Shown here piece after piece: positions 20,411 through 31,900 of a stretch of 64,000 bases of DNA. Location: contig OW285189.1 in the NCBI GenBank assembly GCA_935421135.1, positions 5,477,072-5,541,071 of the forward strand. The letters run 5' to 3'. The notes beneath the pieces were generated by a model. It was given only the letters and a program-made list of their open reading frames with translations. It was not told the DNA's origin and ran no database searches. Origin of the DNA: Bugulina stolonifera. Its lineage: Eukaryota; Bryozoa; Gymnolaemata; Cheilostomatida; Bugulidae. The translations under genes were made by a program, and so were the position numbers. Each line of letters begins with the position of its first letter. The first letter of the stretch is position 1.

Positions 20411-21045
20411 TGTGATGGTCATCCTCATAGACTTTATGCTACTTTATTATTTAGCCTCCTATATTATTACCTATAGCTATAAAACAGCGTGTGTATAACC
20501 ATTTATGTAAACCTAAGTTCCGAACCAGTAATAAGACTGTTGTTATACCAATTTTTATATACATATTTTATTATGTCGTCTATAGCATTGTGCAGACAAC
20601 TTCCCTCGTGGATACGGTTTATTTACATAGTATACACATTTCGCAATCATTCACTAATTATATTTCCGACGACTGGTATTACATCATTGTTAAGTCATTC
20701 TTCGCCGTTATGGCGTAATCTTTTATATGATTGGTCTCCGGCCCTCCGTCGGAAATACTTCTACTTCTTATTGGTGCGTCTAAAATCAAACACAAGTATA
20801 TAAGGTGTGTGATTTCTATTATACTTTGCATTATAATTCAGTCTAGTCTACTGCTGTAATCTTTTACTCTTATACCTTTTTCTACATTGGAACTTTAAAT
20901 ATACTGGCTACCAAGAATCTGATCTAAGTTCTGCACAAGGTATGTTATAATAATATACAGCGACGGCCGTTGCCGAGTGTTCATACAACTCTAGGGAGTT
21001 GTCGGGGAACACGGTGGGATACTTTCCTCACTAAAATCCATTACA
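20411..21045 (+). repeat. 3' LTR
   Basis: Same length as the 5' LTR and identical by eye apart from one base (16018 G against 20986 A). Confidence 0.95.
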
Positions 21046-21049
21046 CATG

Positions 21050-24000
21050 CTGTATTTATGTAATGTTGCCAAAATGCTCCATTATCTTATGTGTTTCAAC
21101 CAAAAACCTTCTTCATCTACGTCTGCTTATATTCTGAACAATACCAGGACTCGACATGGTATGTGAGACTAAATATTGTAATGGATGACCCCCGGTCCGT
21201 TCGTACCACGAAGGCCTTGGTCATCGCGTTAATTATGCTAGTTTATAAGATTATTTTATACTGTTAACGTCTTTATTATAATAAAGCATTTACAGTAATG
21301 TCTTATGTACAGAGAATTAAATATGTGCGATGTGTGATCCATTACTCATCATCGTTGGTCCAGTTATTTCAACAAAGTGAGAAATGTGTTAAGACACCAA
21401 TTCTGTAGAACCCCTGACAGCAGCAGTGTTAGAAATGGAACTTATGAGGTGGGCACACGGCACATGCGATTTTCGGGTAATGCCTATTGCTGTGTCCGGC
21501 TAGGTAGCAAGGGGGTAGTCATACAACATTTACCAGACCGAGTACAAGCTCAGGTGCAATGTGAACCAGGCAGACTGCTGATTGCTTGGCTCTAGGTAAA
21601 CTTGAAGACAATACTAGTCCCAGCCTAGACATACACTGTAATAGAGGACAGGTGACCGGGTACATGTGATCTAGCAGGTGTATGGGTCTACTATCAGAGA
21701 GAAGAACAAAAGGTGGTATCTCGGCTCGCCTTTCTGTAGGGCCCGATATCTAGCTAGATTGAAAATGTTGGGCCCGCATCTGGCAATTAGGAATAGAGAT
21801 TGGGATCTGTGGGTTCTAGTTGCAGTCTCAAGAACTTATGAAACTGAACTTGAAACCCACATTCAGAGATTATAATATAATTTAATTATGTTAGCAGTAA
21901 ACAACACAAGAGTAAGAGATGTTGCAAGAAACTGAAGAGTATACACACTAGAGCTCCGTGTGTAACAAATCTGCTTCGCCCCAATATCGAGGTCAAGTCT
22001 GAGCAAACTCCAACATGAAATGGCCCATGCTATAACAATAAGTGTAAAAGGCCTTGATGGAGCGATATTAAAATAATACAGGATGTACAATGTTGGAGAA
22101 ATATTCTTGTATCATGCCCATGTACACTATTGACAGATTATGTAATTATTATTTCAGTAACATAAAATATAGAGATTATAGATTAACCATCATTCTCCTA
22201 AATATGAGAGCATACATCATTAATGATTTAGTGATTTATTTGTCTTTTGCTTTATAAACTTTTGGGGAAACAGTTAGGCCTATTTTACACACACGACAAA
22301 CAATACTTACTGGAGTTTGTGTTGATGATCCATTAGGTAGTGCTGCATGTACATGTATGTTGTAGTTTATAACAATTCATTTCATGCCTCTCCAATTTGC
22401 ACGGGCTACTCTCGTGGAGTCAATCAGACAATCTAAAGCAATTATAGTCATCCCGTTGTTTAAATCACATGAACCCTTTTTGTGGAGTTGTCACGCCCCA
22501 ACTGCCAAGGTATAACAACTACACAGTAATTGCCCTAGCTATGGTGGAGACATATAACTTACTAGTAACTACAGTTGTGCAGCCTGGTTTACCCCAATAA
22601 AATACCAGCAGGAAAATGAGGTTGTCTTTTCGGGACCTAGGTTTCTATCTCTGGCTATTTCCTGATTATGGTTATATGGACTTACATTGAAAGTGGTATT
22701 CTCGTTCTTTGGTCCAATGTAGAATAGCTCTATGGTTTAGCTCTCTTAGTGCAACTATTTTTCAAACTCTCTTGACTTTCCGGTTTACAGCACACAGCAG
22801 ATCTGTGGGGGTTAGAAATAGCCATTCCCAATACATGACAGCAGGGTAAGTTCCCACAAATTGTCTATTTGTGGATAATTTTTATTTTAAACTAGTTTTT
22901 AATCTTTACAAGGATCTTCTCGACTTGTATAATAGAATTTCTATATCCTAGTATTGATTAGTGGGAGTTGTCTTCTTCATTGTAATCATAACTCCGAAAC
23001 CGAATCAAAAGTTTCATGTTATCTTGTTTTATTCTGATGTTTTGAATATTTTAAACCTATCACGCTATGTTTGCAAAAATAGAAACATGCTGCTGAATCT
23101 CTAAGAATTACCAGACTGATTATCATCTATTGACTTAGTAGGAGTTGTCTACTCATCTCACCTGCTTGCTATTATGGTGTGGACAACTCTCCTTCCAAAA
23201 AATAGTATACAATTCGCTGCATCCTATTGTTTGCCATACATTTGGGTATTCAGCGTGATTATTTGGACAAGAATTTATTTAGTTGTAAGTGGTACATGTA
23301 CAATGGTAAAATGGACACATCTAATGGCCCTTCAAGATTTGTCATTTCTATTACAAGGTAAAGTGAAGTCTATGTGTATAATTATTTTCTATTACGGTAT
23401 TTGTGTCACCGTACTATAACTAAGCCTAGGGAGGGGGACATTATAAAGGAGCCCTGGTTTACTGTGTCACCCCATAAAATCATATCAAGGACTACTTCTA
23501 TATGGTAGGGTACTTCTGAGCACTACATATGAATTTAACTCATGTTGTACTTTATCTGCATATTAAGTCGTATTTTAGCTACTAAGAATTTAGGCTTGTT
23601 CAATGTGCTACATTTTATATACTCAGCCGCCAACATGCTGCATGCAAATATCTGGGTAATTCATCCTGTTTTTGATGTTTGTACAAGGAATTCATCTCTA
23701 CATACATGTACATGTATATAGCAGTGCATTACTAAGAATGATACTGGCTGCACCTGTATATCATCACATCTAATATAATAATAATATATATATACATGTA
23801 CATGTACATGTATATATATATTATATAGTAAGAGCTGCTTATAATAACAGATATGGTTCTGAGTGCATTAATCTGATGATTCCTGCATACAAGTCATAAT
23901 AATTAATATCATATACATACTGTACTTATTATATTGATATCTGTTGCCTACACTTAGGCATATATACAATATACAATTGACAAATAATTACTGATCTTGT

Positions 24001-24373
24001 ACTTTCATCTTGTAAGCCAGAGTTATGGGCAGCCTAAATTCTTCTTTATATATGTACATGTATGTACATTAATGTATACAGGCCTACAGAATTATGCAAT
24101 GCTCATGTAGCCCTATAGTCTCGCATCCACACATGCAATGTACACTATACATCAGCTACAGTGATTTTTATTTTGGAATAAATATAATGCTGTATTTTCC
24201 TTGTATGTGCCCCCTTTCTATTGCAAATCTGCATTTTGATGACATACATGTACCTAAATACATGGATATTATTTTTCAAATTTCTTTCAATATTCTATAC
24301 CTAATGTGACTGAGTTCAAGCATTTAGCAAATGCACTCTACTCCCTATATACCTACATGTATAATATACCATG
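21050..24373. other. Intergenic, no gene seen
   Basis: No exon chain found. A TATATATACATGTACATGTACATGTATATATA palindrome at about 23786-23820 is the most regular feature. Short open frames (21377-21595, 21678-21875, 23174-23419) lack recognisable domains. Confidence 0.5.
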
Positions 24374-24544
24374 GTATAAACTATTATAAGAATAGATGAA
24401 ATTGACAGTGTTTATTTATTTAATTCATTTTACTACTATATAGTAGTAAAATAAATTAAATAAATAAACGTCTCGTGTATAGTAGTAAAATGAATTGAAT
24501 AAATAAACATCGTCAATTTCATCTATTCTTATAATAGTTTATAC
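24374..24544. mobile_element. Foldback/MITE-like element
   Basis: The left arm begins GTATAAACTATTATAAGAAT and the right arm ends in its reverse complement at 24544. The arms are about 65 bp and nearly perfect. A third partial copy of the inner arm (TAGTAGTAAAAT-type, 24441-24470) sits in the centre. No coding capacity and no certain target duplication. Confidence 0.7.
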
Positions 24545-25496
24545 TAGCTCTAGGACAATACCACACACATCCTATAGAGCACTTTACCCGACGATAGAAA
24601 ATCCAATATATATATATACTATGGTATATACATGTACATGATTGTATGTATAATGAATGTGTGCATCGTGTAAGATATACATGTACACGTTATTTATTTA
24701 CAGATATTATCACCGTGATGGTACATGGAAATACTCGTATGCCCAAACACTCAAAGAGTACCGAAGAACAAATTTGGGAAACCCTGGTCTATTACGATGT
24801 TGTACCCATTCAGGTAGTGGCATCTTCTGTAGGCTACTAGGTTGCCCGTGTTAATTCTAATGTGGTCAGTTAGTTTTTTGGGATCTCTACGGAATTCTCC
24901 CCCCCCCTAAACTGGTAGAAACCAACATCCTCCAACCTTGACTGGTAGAACAGAACATCTATGAATCGTATTGCTGTCAGTCGTTTTTTTAATCCAAAGT
25001 AGACTGGAAGATTAGCAGTTAATATAACCCATGTAACTAATTTATTTCATTATTTAGCTAATATTTAATTTTGTTTTGGATTCAAAACTCCAAGTTTAAA
25101 ATATTAACCTCTATCAATCTAAACTTCTGGGCCACTCAGTTCATGTCTAGCTCAAATACTTCCCCATGGTGAGAATCAAATTCATTAGTTCCGTTATGTT
25201 GCTTGGTGAACAATGGCAGAGTAAATGGACAGTGGTCATTAGATGACCACCTGGACAACTATTATATAGGTTATGTGGATTTGTAGGAAGTGTTCACATA
25301 ATATGCCAGTTGGTCAGTTAGACTGAAATGTAAAATAATATCATACCTACTGTATAATACTGTACACATGTAGGAGTGTAGGCCTACTTGTTCACATACA
25401 TAGACTACATACAGGTACTTGTGATGGTGATCTATTGCTCTGTATAATTATACAAAGATAATATAAATGCATGAAACTTCCAGTTGCTGCACTCCC

Positions 25497-25506
25497 CCAT
25501 ATATGG
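25497..25506 (+). promoter_or_regulatory. CArG box (SRF site) of myosin promoter
   Basis: CCATATATGG matches CC(A/T)6GG perfectly, about 125 bp upstream of the TATA box. CArG boxes bind serum response factor and drive contractile genes in animals. An E-box (CAGTTG) lies at 25481-25486 and another (CACCTG) at 25249-25254. Confidence 0.7.
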
Positions 25507-25623
25507 AATAATCTGTTGACATGCATGCAGTGGAATAAGATTGTATGCCTCTCCTGATTGGCTCTCCATTGCAGTTATCTCTTATGGCTAGCCAATCATA
25601 TTTTGCGTTTGCAGGTATACTTG

Positions 25624-25630
25624 TATAAAG
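25624..25630 (+). promoter_or_regulatory. TATA box of myosin heavy chain gene
   Basis: TATAAAG with a likely start site about 30 bp downstream near 25655. A non-coding first exon would end at 25677 (donor GTAAGT) and splice to an acceptor at 25920-25921, leaving 74 nt of leader before the ATG. Confidence 0.7.
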
Positions 25631-25995
25631 GCTTCATGATCAGCCGGTAGTGGCACACTCCGAGCAGCAGCATCTTAGTAAGTGGATATTGTAACATCTG
25701 TCACCATGGCAGCTGATTTACCAGTTTATATATTATATTATATACTGTAGTTATCTGTCATATATTCCACTACATCTTATACACATGTACACGCCATATA
25801 CATGTACATCTATACTGTATCTATTCTACTTGTTAGCTCTCATTTGCCTCAGAATAATATGTACATGTATATATAACATAATATTTGTATCCTTATGGTG
25901 TAGCTGTGTTGTATGTTACAGGTACGGGCACTAAAGGGCTGTCTTTCGCGTGTTCCTAGCTTACTTTCTTCACTTTTCCTACAAAATAACTGAGT

Positions 25996-28900
25996 ATGGC
26001 GTACGACCCAAATTTTGCTCCCTGGAAGGACTACTTGGCAATTGACAGGAAAGCTCTCATCAAGGAGCAAGGTACCACCCCATTTGACGGTAAGAAGGCT
26101 TGCTTCGTACCCGACGAGAAGGACGGATTCGTTGTCGCTGACATCGTTTCCTCCAAGGGGGATGAGATCACCGTTCAGGTCCAAGGGGCAGGAGTAAGTT
26201 AGATCCCAACACACATTATCTTAATTAAAACTTCTGACATACAAAGTTATATATATTTTATGCAGTTCAACTGAGTACTTTTTATTTATTTTAATTCAAG
26301 CTTTCGAAAAGCAGAAGCTTTATTATTTTTGATGCAATTCAACTGAATGCGGTTCGGATAGTTTAGAAAGTTTGTGTGTTTTTACTTCCAGCAAAAGACT
26401 GTGAACAAGGATGTGGTTCATCAGAGAAATCCCCCCAAGTTCGAGAAGTGTGAGGACATGTCCAACTTGACCTACTTGTCTGAGGCAGCCATCTTGCACA
26501 ATCTCAGAACTAGATACGTCGCAAACAGGATTTATGTGAGTCACATAAGATGTGATATATTATACTTCATATGTAATATACAGTACCTAGAAAAGTGTAT
26601 TGGAATATGTAATTTAGCTTAATTATCATGAAATTTGATATATAATAGTAATAGATCATATTATTTAAAGGGGTACTAAGGGTAATTTTTCTTGCACAAT
26701 CGGAATCAGTTTGTTATGCTCATTCAGAACCACATAAGCCTTGGTAACTTGTTTGACTACACTGGGTTAAAGTTAGCCATTTTGAGCATTTTTGGGTATC
26801 ATTTGGGTATTATTGGTAAAATTGCCAACTTTAGTTTAGTGTAGTCAAATACGTTAAGGTCAAATTCACCATCAACAAACCTTATGCTATTCTGAATGAG
26901 CATAGAAAACTGATTCAAATTGTGGAAGAAAGAAATGACACTGTCAGCACCTCTGTAAGAATTGTATTTTATTTTAAGTTTCACGGTGTTGGTAGGAATC
27001 TAGCAGTTGTCTATATCAGATAATAAATGCATTAGAAAGCCTCCTTTTACACAAGAGAGTGCCAGTGTATGATATGACAATTGTATTGGCCTGATGTATC
27101 TATAAAACAAATTTACTAATAACAGTGAGATATAATATTATACATGTGGACAATAGGTTTGCTGTAGCATCCCTGCATCAGCCAGTAGCACTCTATGATT
27201 TAACTGCAGACTTGTCTCCCCCTCACATTGAACCTTCCTTTGTGATAGTCAATAATACAATTAGTATGAATTTAATTAAATCTACTTAACTATCCATTAA
27301 TTAAGGCACAATTCTGTGAATAAATTGATTTGTTAGTGCTAATTGCAGGATTGAATAGTTAATTACACGCAGTCAGTATCCAGTGTAGTGGTATATTAAT
27401 AACTCATATCAGCTTATTACCTCAGAGTGAGGGGAAGTTTAAAGTCCTGCATTACCTCCAGTCAGCATGTAGTTATCATAGTGTAATTATCACATGCAAA
27501 CAGTTTGTCTAGTTAAAAAGGGGCTTTCTATGGTTCTAATTATTATAATTATAGAAATATGGTTTTACTGCGATTACTTATTCCAATATTATTATACAGT
27601 ATATGTAATGTATATTCTAAGCATAACATCCTGTAAATACTGTTTTTAAAATCAAGAAAATATTTTAAAGCCATCAATAATTCTAATTTATTAGAATTCA
27701 TGTACACTGTACAGTGTGTAATGATGCCACATAGTGTTATATTAGAATGTATTGTAATAAGAATAATAATATGGTATAATATTATAAATAATTGCATGTT
27801 TCTTCAGCCACTACTAGTGAGGTGAATGTATTTAATTAGCCTCAGGCCTGCACCTACACTAAATCATAATATTCAATATTTACTGTGTACTCCTTTACAA
27901 TACTATATTACCTTATTTGGAATATGCTCTTATATCGTTCAGTAATGCAATATGTGTGCATATATAATATTATTTATACATGTATGTCTAGTAGGCTAAG
28001 CCTAATCCAAGCATTTGTTTATCTAAGAGGTAGAAAATAATGAAAAACTAGTGTGTGTGTAGAATACTGTATTTCTTCTTGTACGTTGTGTTATGTTTAG
28101 CCAATTACATTACTGTTAGTTATAAATCAACACTGTCCCTTGATGTACATGTACTATGTATAATAATATTACATGTAGTCAGTCATGGCCATTGTCAATG
28201 TAATAGTTCGGATTTATCTCCTCTCTGAGATCTAATAGAAACTGGGATGACACCAGCTTGGTCTACTAGAAACACAACATATGAACATGTAGCCTACATG
28301 TATACATATACTGTATAATGTTTATATACATGTAGGCCTATGTGTAGCCATACAAGATGGGGCTCTATAATGCAATATAGCATGTAGCCTAAGTTCCATT
28401 AACTTGTTGTAGACCTACTCTGGACTCTTCTGTGTGGCTATTAACCCTTACAGGAGGTTCCCCATCTACACCCAGGATGTCATTGACTCCTACAAGGGTA
28501 AGAGAAGGAATGAGACTCCACCCCACATCTTCTCTGTGGCTGACAACGCCTACAGTGACATGTTGATAGACCGTGAGAACCAGTCTATCCTTATTACGTA
28601 CGTACCCTAAACCCCCCTACTTCTATGCGATATGCTGCCTTGTAGGCACCCTGGCTAATGTAATCAGTAGCTGTAGTGTAGAGCTTGACAAATCAATTTT
28701 ATACTTCTAGTTGCAAGAGAAATAGAGCGCTTGCCTTCACATGTTCACATTTCCAACCACCAATAGTTACATAATGGAAATTTCGTCTTCTAGTTTCAAC
28801 CTTCTAATTGGTGCAATATACAAGTTCTCTTGCATGACCGATATACCAAAAATGTGTGACAAATACATTAGACATATCATGTATGTATAAGAAAATGACT

Positions 28901-31900
28901 TGTACAGTACATGTATCTGTATACAGAGTACAGTGCCATGTTATGTGTTATGACTTGTACAGTACATGTATCTGTATACAGAGTACAGTGCCATGTTATG
29001 TGTTATGTTAATTTAACATGTATTGATATACTTACTACCAAACAGAGGAGAGTCTGGAGCTGGAAAGACTGAGAACACAAAGAAGGTCATCTCGTACTTT
29101 GCCAACGTCGCTGCTGCCTCCAAGAAGGGAGAGGACGAAGACAAGAAGGGCCTAGAGGAGCAGATTGTGCAGGCTAACCCTGTACTTGAAGCCTATGGAA
29201 ACGCCAAGACCACCCGTAACAACAACTCTTCCCGATTCGTAAGTTCTCACTCTATGCTTGTTATATCCATTTCTTTCCTGTGTGCTTCCTTTAATTTCCC
29301 CAAATAATATACATGTACATTTACAGTATATACATGTACTTTGTACATGTGCATGTTATGTTAATTTACTGTCCCTACTTCTTGCATGACCATGGTAATG
29401 TTTTTGCACATGTGAAACTTTTATTACGTCATGTTCTCCTTCCTTTGATGGAGTGAATTGGGGGTTAAAATCCCCAGCTGAATTGTGTTCTCTTAGAAGT
29501 TTGTTTGGATGGGGAAAGTAACTCCCATTTTCAATAAAACATTTGTTTAATAACATGAATTAGTTTTCCCAACTCTACAGTCACCTAACTGCATGATAAC
29601 CAATTTCTCAAACGTGATTCTGTATTATAGATGTTGAATTTGTTAACCATATTATTTCCTTTCCCCGTGTGATTAATTATAGTGGCATCTCTGTCTTCAG
29701 TCAGATGATTACTGATGGTATACGTACCCCACCCCACCTCTGGTAGTGTGTCCCCTCTGTGAGTAGCATATTATACATCAATGGTTGGTACAATCAACTA
29801 TGGGTTACACTCACTGTACACAGTTTAAGCTGTATCATTGTCTCTAAAAACAGCAACATTATCTGTTTGTTCTGTATCACTTCACATTTGAATGTGTAAA
29901 TCTCAGGCCAATAGTAAAGCTTGGTTCTGTAAGAATCGTTTTATTAATATGTATTTTCATGTGTTTAGGGTAAGTTTATCCGTATCCACTTTGGTACAAC
30001 TGGTAAGATTGCTGGAGCCGACATTGAGTTCTACCTGCTGGAGAAGTCCAGAGTTACGAGTCAGATGAGTGCTGAGCGTAACTACCACATCTTCTACCAG
30101 CTTCTCTCACCAGCCCTCCCAGACCTGCATGAGAAACTACTCATTACTCCCGATGCTGGACTCTACTCCATGATCAACCAGGGTGTACTCACTGTCGATG
30201 GAATCGATGACGTAGAGGAAATGAAGTTGTGCGATGAGGCTTTTGGTGTTCTTGGATTCACACCAGAAGAGAAACTCTCTCTATTCAAGGCTACCTGCTC
30301 CATCCTGCACATGGGAGAGATGAAGTTCAAGCAGAGGCCAAGGGAAGAGCAGGCTGAGGCTGATGGTACAGCTGAAGCTGAGAAGGTATTCTACCCTACC
30401 CTTACTTTACTCTCTTATCCGTGGAGATAGAAACAGAAGATCCGGTCTGTCTTGATACATTTACCAGCTTGTTTGCTATGTGCTATATATATGTACATTG
30501 TGTTATCTCGTTTGTTAAGAAATTAGAATAAGATTATAATGTTGTGGTTCTAAATTCTATAGGTTGCTTTCCTTCTTGGTGTCAATGCCAAGGACCTCCT
30601 ACAAAACATCTTGAAACCCAAGGTCAAGGTCGGTACTGAATATGTCACCAAAGGTCAGACAATGGCTCAGTGTGAATACTGTATCCAGGCTACTGTCAAG
30701 TCTCTCTACCACCGTATGTTTGCTTGGCTCGTAGACCGTGTCAACAAGACCCTTGACACCAAGGTCAAGCGACAGTTCTTCATTGGTGTGTTGGATATTG
30801 CTGGTTTCGAAATCTTTGAGGTGGGTATCAACTACATTTTCTAATTTTACATGTCAATACAACCCGGATTCATTCCATTCCCACCTCTGCCTTCAAACCT
30901 TCGTCACTACTGTTTGCTACGACATTTTATTAAGTTGGTTGGAAATTACGAATTCTTGCTATAGGACTTAGTAGCTACTGGTTACTTTTACAAGATAGCT
31001 GTAACCTTGACGTTTCAATGTCATACCCAAAATTAACTGTTCGAAAAGTTTAGGTTTATGTGTGGTGTCAATTTAGGCCTTTTGTAAACACAAAAGCTGA
31101 TTGACACAATTGTACAACATGACATGACTTGCCTACATCTTTATGTTTACAGTACAACGGATTCGAGCAGATCTGTATCAACTTCACCAATGAACGTCTG
31201 CAGCAGTTCTTCAACCACCACATGTTCGTACTGGAACAGGAAGAGTACAAGAAGGAAGGAATTCACTGGGAGTTCATCAATTTCGGCATGGATCTTCAAG
31301 CCTGTATTGACTTTATTGAGAAGGTGAGTACATCCCAAAATAAGTGGGCTGACTTAATATCAATGTGACTGCATATTTTGTTGGAATGAATTAAAATTTC
31401 TAAACGTTGCGTCATACATGTAATATAGTTGTTACATTAGAAGTCATCAGTAGGTAAATTCTCATTTCAGATGTTTTTCTAAGATTTGTAATATTAATTC
31501 AAATGGTTATGTTTCAGCCAATGGGTCTGTTCTCAACACTTGAGGAAGAGTGTATTGTGCCAAAGGCTAATGACAACACCTTCAAGGAGAAGCTCTACCA
31601 GCAGCATCTTGGAAAGACTCCATGCTTCACCAAGCCCAAGCCTGTCAAGGGACGTGAGGCTCACTTTGAGCTCAAGCATTATGCTGGTACCGTGCACTAC
31701 TCCATCACTGGTTGGCTAGAGAAGAACAAGGATCCAATCAACGAGTGTATTGTCACTCTGCTCTCAGAGTCTAAGGAAGCCCTCATCGCCTTCCTCTTCA
31801 AGAAACCCGAGGAGGCTAAAGGTGGCGGCGGTAAGAAGAAGAAAGGTGGTGCTTTCCAGACTATCTCTTCTGCTCACAGAGAGTCTCTCGGAAAGCTGAT

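Larger units (their letters stand above)
15443..21045 (+). mobile_element. Complete RT-less Ty3/Gypsy-type LTR retrotransposon
   Basis: A 5603-bp element flanked by a 4-bp CATG target duplication (15439-15442 and 21046-21049). In order it has a 5' LTR, a tRNA-Leu-type primer binding site, gag, a frameshift site, protease, a long open frame without recognisable enzymes, a zinc-finger ORF, a small basic ORF, a polypurine tract and a 3' LTR. No reverse transcriptase (no YxDD box), RNase H or integrase (no HHCC or DDE) could be found in any frame between the LTRs. It is GC-richer than its surroundings. The LTRs differ at one base and the main frames are unbroken, so it inserted recently and must be mobilised by enzymes from another element. 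Confidence 0.93.
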
